Positions 1-7,866 of a DNA stretch of 64,000 nucleotides are shown piece by piece (the stretch's first letter is position 1; the number at the start of each line of letters is the position of its first letter). The notes beneath the pieces are model-generated. The model did no database searches. It had not been told where the DNA came from and saw only the letters and a list, made by a program, of their open reading frames with translations. The translations under genes and the position numbers were made by a program. This DNA is from Polytrichum commune (taxonomy: Eukaryota; Streptophyta; Polytrichopsida; Polytrichales; Polytrichaceae), in contig OX485803.1 of NCBI GenBank assembly GCA_950295325.1, positions 63,999,554 to 64,063,553 on the forward strand, given 5' to 3'.

Positions 1-760
1 AGAAGATAAAATCGGCGTGAAGAATTTTGAAGACAAAAAAGAAAGAGAGCAAGGGGGATACTTGCCCACTTGCCCCCTTGCCAACTCGATGGCGGAAAAA
101 TTAGAAAGATTTCTAAAGGTTTTTTGTCGGAGCCACCTCGGCGAGAGGGTGGCAACCTCAACCGGGAAAACCCCCGAGCCAAAATTTCGGGAAAGGGTTT
201 GAAAAATGGATCCGGTGGAGAAGGGGTCCAACCCTTTTGTGAGAGGGTTTAAAAACCCCTCCTTCCACCTTGTAGCTCTCTCTCTTTCTCTAGTTTTTGG
301 GCGAAGCCCTGCTTCAATGTAGTTAGGAAAAAATCCTTTAGCATGTATTCTCAATGGTCTAAAAGAAAGGCTTGAGAACCTCCTCTACTCTCTCTCTCCT
401 AGTTAGGTTGTGTGTTTATTAACACACCAACAAAATTATTCCTTCTTTTGTAGAGGTAGGTTGGATGGTAGAGTTTTGAGTAGAGGCATTATAGACCTCA
501 TCTGCCAATGCCCTGAAGGCTTAGTTCAAAAGCTAGAACAAGATACTTATCATTTTTCTCTTAGAGAGATTTCATATAGCTATCCATAGCCGTTTCCCAT
601 TTGTGATTTGGTTGAGATGACAATTAGTTATGGATTTTCAAAGATGGAGTAGAAAAACTGGGTGGTCTTGTGGGTAGCGGCTGCTGGATCAGACCTGCGA
701 GCCCAATAGGAATTTTAATTCCAAGAAATTATATTTTTCCCAAGTAGAACTTTTGTGTAG
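1..760. other. Non-coding, LTR-like sequence of uncertain identity
   Basis: No convincing coding sequence is present; the short open frames overlap one another and resemble no family I know. A CT-rich tract (about 275-292) follows a TTTAAAAA stretch (about 249-256), and a second CT-rich tract lies at about 380-402. This resembles the promoter and leader of a plant LTR retrotransposon, but I found no tRNA primer-binding site, polypurine tract or second LTR copy, so the LTR reading is inference only. Confidence 0.25.
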
Positions 761-1300
761 CTTTCCAAAATGGCTTAGAACATTTGATTTGAGCATGATT
801 TGAATTAGATATGAATTGTGCAAGATGGGACACATAGTTTGAGAACTTTTGGTTGACTGCTGCATTGCAGAGGACCTGCTGGGTTCACTTCGGCTTACCT
901 TTCTAATCACATATTTTTATCAAATACATCTTTTTAATATCTCTCCAGGGTCATATAGAACGTTTGATTTGACTAAGATTTGAATTAGATATGAATTGTT
1001 GAAGGCGAGATACATAGTTTAAGCCTTCTTGATTGACTGCTGTGTTACAAGGAGTCCGCTGAATTTCTATTAGCTTAACCTGCTGATGTCATAATTTTTC
1101 TAGTTAGAGCTTGTTCATAGCTTTCCAATGGTATAAGGAAAGCCTAGATCCAAGTAGTAAGGAATGTGCTATGAATTCTTGAAGTTAGAAGGTAGATAGG
1201 TGGGTTGGAAGGGTCGGTTGAATCGACCTCACACTTCCAACCCTCATAACTTTTGCATTTCTTATCCGATTAGAGTGATTTTTAGATCATTGGAAAGATA
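761..1300. repeat. Imperfect tandem repeat, period 180 bp
   Basis: Three diverged units begin at 761, 941 and 1121, each opening with a CTTTCCAA- or CTCTCCAG-like word. Units 1 and 2 then share GTTTGATTTG-like text, GAATTAGATATGAATTG, ACATAGTTT and TTGACTGCTG in the same order. Unit 3 is more diverged. The spacing is exactly 180 bases between unit starts. The ORF on the minus strand here is a by-product. Such repeats are common in untranslated parts of plant retroelements. Confidence 0.6.
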
Positions 1301-1592
1301 ATTTGGTGCACTAAGTATAAATATTATGCTTAGGATTAAATTACAGGGCAGAATAACACTTTATATTTTAATTGTTAACTAAGGTACGCTTACTACCAAA
1401 CTAGTTACAAAGAAGGAGGCAAGGTCGACGCTCGGAAAGTGGAGCAAGGAAGGAGGTAGCGGCTCGGCCTACATCAAGCCCAAATCAACCGAGGAAAATT
1501 GAGGTAAATTAACTAACCTTAAGCCTTCCATTTAGGATTGGAGGGAGCACGGCTAAGGTACGCATCTCTAAACCCACTCACCTATCTCGTAA

Positions 1593-1617
1593 GGTCAAGT
1601 GGCTTGACCACTTGACC
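1593..1617. repeat. Perfect 10-bp hairpin
   Basis: GGTCAAGTGG is followed by a five-base loop (CTTGA) and then CCACTTGACC, a perfect inverted repeat. No gene is associated with it. It lies in a non-coding stretch (1300-2440) that holds nothing else I can identify. Confidence 0.6.
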
Positions 1618-2450
1618 GCCAAGGGAGTACCCAATTCCATTGTTTTCGGGGCCCTTGGTATGTTTTGTGGTAGTAGCTTCATTTATTAGCAAGTTTCGTG
1701 TGTGGTAAGTCGGATTAATCACCGACACGACCACTCTGAATGTTGTTGGTGGAAAGGTGGGGTTAATGACCCGCGAATCCACTATTATGTTGTTGGCCCC
1801 ATAGATTGGGAGTAATGGCCCCAATTTATGAAGATTGCGCAACAGGTTGAACCTACAGGTCGCCCGTCACCCTGGTCCCATTGAGTTGCATTTCGTGGTC
1901 TATCCAGTGTAAACACATTTAACAATCAAAACATACAAAATAAATCGTAAACCCTTGTTGGCAAGAAACCCGAGGTAAGGGGTGATGCCTAATATGTTAA
2001 TGTAGTAAGTTAGGACGTGCAAACAAAAGTAAGTAATTAAGAAGGAATTTGTGTGAAGGGTGGGACTTAGGCCAAATTCCCCCGCTTAGAAAACTAAATA
2101 GAACTAAATAAAGAAATAGGAAGAATTGAATGGTCCATCAAATTGTCGTTATTCCGTTCGTTGAATTAGGGTGGTATGAGTCACACCCGGTTGGGTGTAT
2201 CAGAACCATCCCAATTCACAAATTAGGATTGCCTTGGTTTCAAGGCTGGTGCGTCTGCGCGTAGAATAGGTTGTAGGTTAAGGTTAGAACTAGATATGAA
2301 ATTGGTTAGTGGAGTTTAAAGCCACACTAGTAAAAAACTAAGGCCTAACCTCCGGAGGTACTACGATGCATATTTAATCTCCCTTAAAAATCTAACTACT
2401 CACGTTATACACCTATCATCCGGGTTCGGCTTGGGCGCCTGCAAATGCAG

Positions 2451-5400
2451 GCCACCTTCACCGAAGGGCTTGTGTGATACTTTTAGGCTCCCTCGAAAGG
2501 GGGTGGCCCAAAAGTACCACATATGCCGTCTCGAAATTTCACTACGTTGCTACACCGGCGGAGGGGGCGTACAGCACGTTGAAAGACAAGAAGACGAAGA
2601 TCGTCAACGTGTTGTGCTTGTACTTCGTGTACAAAGCTGATCTACTTAAGGTGCCCAACCATCCTATAGCCAGGATGGAAAAGCTCTTCCAAGTCCAAGA
2701 AGGGTTGGGTACCAGCAGGAGCTTGTATGACGAGGCGAAGTACGCCAACTACCCCGCGGATGAGCTGCGCATGGAGTTCTACCTGCGGATGATGAGGACC
2801 CTCACCAAGAGAGGGGACTGCATCTCCAACGTTTTCGGGGGATCCAGACCGATTTTTGCAGCAATGGTAAGCAAAGAACCTTGAAAGCCCTATACGGACG
2901 GTTTGGGTCGAGCGATCCAAACTATGTTCGACCCTAGTTTGGGTCGAGCGACCCAAACTGGGTATGCCCATAGTTTGGGTCGAGCGACCCAAACTAACTA
3001 TTCTTATTTTATTTTGGATGTCATTTTTCCTTACTCTTCATTAGTTTATACTAATACTATTGATTTGGATTGTGCAGATGTCTGGGTTGCACATCTACTC
3101 CTATGTGGAGGATGCCGATGTTCAATTTTACAGGACCCAGAAGGCACTGGCCAAGAAAATGGACATCCTTGACTGGATACCCGGATCCTACGTTGAAGAG
3201 ATAGTCAAGGGGGGCGAGAATCCTTTGGATATGGCGAGGCGAATCAACCCGGGTGAATTCGCCATGCGTGCCCCCGTTCAATTGCCAGAGCCGCTCATCG
3301 GGTTGCATCCGGGCAATCCGTCGATGGGAGCAGGTGGCGAGGTTGGGGAGGAGGGGGGGGAGGAGGAGGAGGAAGCAGAGAAAGTAGAGGGGGAGGTGGA
3401 GGAAGGGGCAACAGGATTCACTCAAGAATCCGAGGCCCCTCAGCGGAAGAAGGCCATGCGGGCTGCCACGCCGCAAAGCAGGCTGGTGCCCGCGTTGACG
3501 GTGGACGACGCGAAGGACATGTACTCGAGGGACGCGACGGCCACCTTCAGGGAGCGGAGAAGGATGAAGGGGAAGAAGCTGTACGGGGACTATGCGGTGG
3601 AGGAGACAATCGCAATAAGCTCAGAGGACGAGGACGACATGGAACTCGCCAAGAGGCTGAGGTCGGATCCTGCCTCCCCCAGAGCGTTCGCTGGGAATGT
3701 GAGGGTGAAACCGGAGGTCCTCACCGTGGAGGAGGCGAACGCAAAAATGCTCCGAGACGAGGAGCAGCGTGTGCGACTGCAGAGGGCTGCCGCCGAGGAA
3801 CCCTCGGTCCGCAACGAAGTGGCGGAGTTGAGGGCTCTCCTGTTGGAGCAGGAGCGGCAAAGGGCGATGGCCCAAACTCCGTCCCAAGCGGAGCTCATCA
3901 CGCAAGTGATCCAGGGCATGCTGGCGCAGGGATTGGTGATGGCTCCCCCGAGTTCATTCCCGCACTTGCCCGCAGGCTTCCCGCCACAGGATATCGCCCC
4001 GCGGCCCACGCTGCAGCATTCCTTCAGCTTCGCACAGTTGCTGCAGCCGCACGCCCGTCCTTACGCGCCCGTCCAGCAGGTGGACGACCCCAACCTTTGG
4101 CGCGTCCCCGGAACGTCCAGCTCGTTGGCGCCCCCGCCGCTCCGGCCTCCCATCCTCTCGCCCCCACACCACCAGCGGGACGACCCCCACATGTTTGGGT
4201 CGTTCGACCCAAACAGTGCCGACGTTGCAGCGTCCCAGAGCGACGCTCGCCAAGCAGCAGGGTTTGGGTCGGCCGACCCAAACCCCGTCCCCGACCAGAC
4301 CCCGGTGGACGAGGGCATGTTAGACGTTGAAGGCCCGCAAGGGCCTGGTGATACCTCTACTCCTAACCCAGTCGATGAACCAATGCATGATGCGCATGCG
4401 GAGGTTGGGTTGGGACAAAGGCCTGACAGTCAGCCTTTGCAGGAGCAGGTTGCGGCTGACGTCGTCGTCGGAGGCGGCGGTGACAGAGGTGGGGCAGCGC
4501 AGGCGATGCCGGCATCAACGTCGTCAAGGCACGACCAAGGCGAGGTAATGCACTGACCCCACTCAGTTTGGGTCGGTCGACCCAAACTCCATGGGTCTTT
4601 GTCTTCTTGCCTTGGTCGTGTCCCCTAGCTACCCTAAACTCACGGACACGTCGCCCCCCCGGCACTCGCGCCCTTCGCCACATCCCCCCGACCATTCGTT
4701 CGTCCACCTACCCCGGCTTGCGACGAAGTCTTCATCACGGCGGCCCGTCTCTTCAAATTTTCCTAGATTTAGAAGTAGGCTAGTTTGAACGCATCGTTCA
4801 ACGCGGCTCCCCCCAATCAAAATGTACATAGAGCATTGTATACAATACAATCACCATTTTTGACTCCTATATACTTGTATATTGTGTTTGAATGTATTTT
4901 GTATGCTCTTGCCTCTCTTGTGTCCCTTGTTGCACCCCCTCCAAAATGAATCAATTGGTTTTGTGTTTGCACCAAGAACACTCGTTTCCTTAATGCTTCG
5001 TTTGGACATAGCATGACATAAGTCGCCCACCGTTTTCTCTCGATCGTATCCGCAGGGCTCGGAGCATAGCGTAGCGGCTCCCCGACGCTCTTCTCCAAGG
5101 AGCGCAGAGGGCAGCACGGCGGCCCCCCCAGTTTTACCCGCCCCGCCCCCGCTGCCGAAGAAACGATTCCTGGTGTTAGACCTGAACGGTGTCCTCGTGC
5201 AGTGCGTTCATTGCCCTAGGGCCCCCACAGTGCCCTTTTGCAAGCCCGAGGATGCTAATTACGACGGGCCGCCCACGTTCATAAAGAGCAAGCTAGTTCA
5301 CCTCCGCCCGTGGCTTCGGACCTTCCTCCAGATTGCCCAACAACGATGGTGGGTGGTCGTGTGGAGCTCCATGATGGCCGAGAACACCAATGCGGTCGTG

Positions 5401-5868
5401 GAGTTCATCTTCAAGGGCATTGAGCCCCCCTGCATGGTCTTAGCACAGGAAGCCTGTAGAATATTGTACACACAGGACGGCAAAGTCGTCAAAAAACCAA
5501 ACAACCCCGCTTCCCCCCAATACCTCAAGGTCTTGAAGCCCATTTTTTGGGACCAACGACCGTCCTTGATAGGCGTCCCCTACGACGTCCGCCCCACCCG
5601 CGAGAACACGCTCATGGTGGACGACAGCGCCGCAAAGAACATGTTGAACCCGACGGCCAACTTCATAGTGTGCCCTACGTGGACGGTCGAGAAGGTCCGG
5701 GACCGATTTTTGTTAGACCTTAGTAAATACCTCCAGGCGCTCTGGGGAAGCGGACTTCCCGTAAACAATTTTGTTAGGAATAATCCCATAGGCGAGAGAT
5801 ACTTGGATCCACGAGACCATTTGTACAGAGAGTTGTTATCTCACGCGAAATTTAACAAGCTCATTTGA
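2451..5868 (+). CDS. Multi-exon gene: acidic Pro/Gln-rich region plus FCP1/HAD-like phosphatase domain
   Basis: I infer three exons, each joined in phase 0 with GT-AG introns: about 2451-2866, 3078-4544 and 5056-5868. Exon 1 is open upstream, so the true start lies to the left or exon 1 begins at the AG at 2450. Exon 2 (489 codons) carries a Glu-rich stretch (about 3345-3405), a probable helical segment with many Glu, Arg and Gln (about 3720-3870), and a Pro-rich, disordered-looking tail. Exon 3 holds an FCP1/NIF-type HAD fold. Motif I is LDLNGVL, with Asn in place of the second Asp of the usual DxD. SSMMAEN follows at motif II, and LMVDDSAAKN carries the late acidic pair. DLNG-type domains are known in plant FCP1-homology proteins, so this may be a normal variant, but loss of the second Asp questions catalysis. 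The stop is TGA at 5866-5868. The partner of the acidic region is unknown, and whether this is host gene or transposon cargo is not settled. Confidence 0.6.
2901..2994. repeat. Three 22-bp palindromes at exact 36-bp spacing, in intron 1
   Basis: Copies at 2901-2922, 2937-2958 and 2973-2994 each consist of GTTTGGGTCG, AG, then the reverse-complement half. The first has a single mismatch; the other two are perfect, and the third extends to 26 bp (2971-2996). Starts are exactly 36 bases apart, leaving 14-base unique spacers. The array lies in the 2867-3077 intron, between the donor at 2867 and the acceptor at 3075-3077. Confidence 0.95.
4192..4215. repeat. 22/24-bp palindrome inside coding exon 2 (copy 4)
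   Basis: The core 4193-4214 reads GTTTGGGTCG, TT, CGACCCAAAC, and the flanking T and A extend the perfect symmetry to 24 bp. It is in frame within exon 2 and is translated FGSFDPN, so it does not break the reading frame. Confidence 0.95.
4260..4285. repeat. 26-bp palindrome inside coding exon 2 (copy 5)
   Basis: The core 4262-4283 has the same two half-sites around GC, and two flanking G/C pairs extend the perfect symmetry to 26 bp. It is read in frame as FGSADPN. It starts 69 bases after copy 4 and is therefore in the same frame as that copy. Confidence 0.95.
4565..4588. repeat. 24-bp palindrome in intron 2 (copy 6)
   Basis: The core 4566-4587 has the standard half-sites around GT, with an outer A/T pair. 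It lies 20 bases inside the intron that begins at the GTAATG donor at 4545. The rest of this 511-base intron (4545-5055) holds no other recognisable feature. Confidence 0.95.
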
Positions 5869-6011
5869 GACAGTACGTGTGTTTGTATGTGTGTGTGTGT
5901 ATATGCGCCTGCCCATTTTGTGTAATTTACGCTTCATATGTATCTTGATTTTCACGCGCTCTATCTCCCCCCTTTTCCTTGGGTTTTGTTTTGTTCCAAT
6001 TTTGGCTCCAG

Positions 6012-6821
6012 CGTTTGGAGCCCTCGATTGACGTCGTCAGCGAGTCAGACTTGGGGAGCTTCTTCTACGAGACCGTTTACGACGCCGCGTCAACCATCGA
6101 CTACTCCAAGGAGCCTCTTGACGCCGGCGTCGTCGATAGCCCCCCACCCAAGCAAATCTTCCGGCGATCTGCGTCCCCGTCACCGCTCAAAGGCATAAAT
6201 CGCAAATGCGTCCGGACATCCCCCTCTCGGCCCGGCGGCAGTAGTACACCTCAACGGCGGCTGCGGATGGATGCTCGGCCTACGAAGAGTGGAACCCTTC
6301 CTATTCCTTTGCGGGATGCCTTGCCCCTCCTCGCCAACTCCGACGGGAACGCCCCCGGTGACAAGGTGAACCCCCCCCAACCCCCCCAAAAAACATGGTT
6401 ATCCGCGCATTACAATCATTTTGCACTTTAAAAATGAACGTGTGACACGTTTGGGTCTTCCTCCCTAAACTAACACATGTGTTCTTGCGTTGACGCGTTG
6501 CAGGTTGCTCCCACCCGTAAACCTATGCGGTCTAGTGCGTCCATCGAGTTGGAGCGTTTCTACTCCATGACCAGAAATGCAAGACAGTCCACTTCATCGT
6601 ATTCGAATTCTTCGTCGTATAATTCGGGCGGCCGACGGAATACAAAATGTGTTATTGATGGCGTTCACCCCAAGAATGGCTATAGTCGCGGGGCGGAGAT
6701 TTTCAGGAATGTTGAAGCAATGCGAGCAAAAGAAGCTGCAGCAAAAGAAAAAGAGGCAAAAGAAAAAAAAGCAAAAGAAAATGAAGCAAAAGAAAAAGAG
6801 GTAGTATCCGAGGCTAGATAG
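6012..6821 (+). CDS. Two 3' exons with Ser/Pro-rich and Lys/Glu-rich tail; same gene or downstream gene
   Basis: Exon 6012-6365 (after an AG at 6010-6011, before a GTGAAC donor) joins in phase 0 to exon 6504-6821 (after TTGCAG). The first part is acidic then Ser/Pro/Arg-rich (ESDLGSFFYETVYDAAST, SASPSPLKG). The last part ends in a charged, probably helical run of repeated KEKEAKEK-like units before the TAG stop. Both exons start in phase 0, like the three exons upstream, which suggests one gene; but the FCP1-like exon has its own TGA at 5866. A phase-0 GTAAAC at 5761 could act as a donor and skip that stop, but it would also remove the end of the FCP1-like region. Alternatively this is a separate gene. 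No known domain is recognised. Confidence 0.45.
6449..6470. repeat. Decayed palindrome copy in the 6366-6503 intron
   Basis: GTTTGGGTCT, TC, then CTCCCTAAAC is the same length and layout as the 22-bp family. The left half matches the consensus at 9 of 10 positions and the right half at 7 of 10. I count it as a diverged copy because it keeps the exact 22-base length and lies in the same gene. Confidence 0.6.
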
Positions 6822-6861
6822 GCCATAGTAGGCGTAGGGTTTTGGGCCATAGGCAAGAACA

Positions 6862-6883
6862 TTTTGGGTCGCACTATCCAATG
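6862..6883. repeat. Decayed palindrome copy 3' of the FCP1-like locus
   Basis: TTTTGGGTCG, CA, CTATCCAATG keeps nine of ten bases of the left half-site and about six of ten of the right. It lies 41 bases after the stop codon at 6821, in or near the 3' untranslated region. Confidence 0.45.
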
Positions 6884-6979
6884 CATGTGTGGTGTTAGCA
6901 TGATATGCATTTTACATGCCACACTTTGTATGTTTTTTTTTGCAATAATACAAGTTAGACATGATTTCCCCTTCCATAT

Positions 6980-7230
6980 GGTCTAAGGTTTGGATTGCCC
7001 TACCTAAACCATCACAAATATGAGTTTGGAATATTTTGTATGCAATATTATATTGGTTAACATATTAACCCTTCAATAAGATCTATGGTTTGGATTGCCC
7101 TACCTAAACCATATTCATACAAGCTCTAATATTTTGTGTGCAATAATATGAATGTTTTAAGGTTTCCCCTTAAATGTGTTCTAAGATTTGGATTGCCCAC
7201 CCTAAACCATCACAAATATGAGTTATTTAT
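6980..7230. repeat. Tandem repeat of about 98-100 bp, each unit carrying a diverged 22-bp palindrome
   Basis: GTTTGGATTG, CC, CTACCTAAAC occurs at 6988-7009 and 7088-7109, with a variant at 7186-7207. Each is 22 bases long and matches the upstream palindrome consensus at about 8 of 10 positions per half. The flanking text (AAACCATCACAAATATGAG, ATTTTGT then GCAATA) repeats too, so whole units were copied. No gene is present; 7230-7480 holds nothing else I can name. Confidence 0.75.
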
Positions 7231-7484
7231 GGGGTTCTTGGTCTAAACACCTGCTTCAAAGTGTTCGCATCTTACAACTTTCTCCAATATGTGTTCCATT
7301 TATCCTTGTTCTTATTTATGTGAATGTCTCAAAATGCCCAAAAAGTCTCAATTTAACGAATATAGTGTTATGTGCAGACATTCTGAATGGAAGACATAAA
7401 CTCTAGGAGCATTCCACAATAGGACAACACATAATTAAGGGTTTCCAGTCATATGTGACGGGGGCTAACATTGTGGATAAGGTA

Positions 7485-7775
7485 ACTTGAAGCTTATCGG
7501 CCACAGATAATTATCTGTATCTTATAATTATGCATTTTTGGCGGTCATAAAGCAAATGCAGTAGACATTCTCTTGCTCATGCAGCTTAAGTTGAAGCTTC
7601 AAGCTTAATAGCCACAGATAATTATGTGCATATGGGAGATTGGCTGCAAACATCCTCTTGCTCATGCAACTTAATAATTATGCAGACATCCTCTTGCTCA
7701 TCCACTTGAAGCTTCAAATTATTAAGCTATAAGCTGCATGAGCATGAGGATGTCATCTTCGTTTGCTTTATGAGA
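7485..7775. repeat. Foldback/short direct-repeat cluster at the broken end of tnp2
   Basis: GACATTCTCTTGCTCATGCA-like words occur in direct orientation at 7564, 7649 and 7685 and inverted at 7731-7754. CCACAGATAATTAT occurs at 7501 and 7612. ATAAAGCAAA (7548) pairs with TTTGCTTTAT (7762). The cluster sits exactly where the tnp2 reading frame should continue, so it probably marks an insertion or rearrangement that removed the 3' part of that gene. Confidence 0.6.
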
Positions 7776-7866
7776 GACATAAATGTGTGCAACAACCACA
7801 TGTGGTCCATGCTGAGAGTGATGAAATGAATCCTTAAAAACAGAGTAAGAGGTTTTGATGACTAAC

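Noticed and set aside
1-1990. Complete LTR retrotransposon
   Set aside because: No gag/pol frames, primer-binding site or second LTR could be found in the window. Only LTR-like composition is seen.
2642-2992. Minus-strand ORF with repeated GRSTQT peptides
   Set aside because: The repeats are just the translation of the palindromes in the intron array. The ORF crosses an intron and an exon of the plus-strand gene.
2901-2994. CRISPR array (regular palindromic repeats with spacers)
   Set aside because: The surroundings are eukaryotic, spacers are only 14 bases, there are three repeats, and no cas-like gene exists. The same palindrome also occurs singly in exons and introns.
6720-6804. Separate Lys-rich small gene (KKKRQKKKKQKK frame)
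   Set aside because: It is the +1 frame shadow of the Lys/Glu/Ala-rich end of the exon at 6504-6821.
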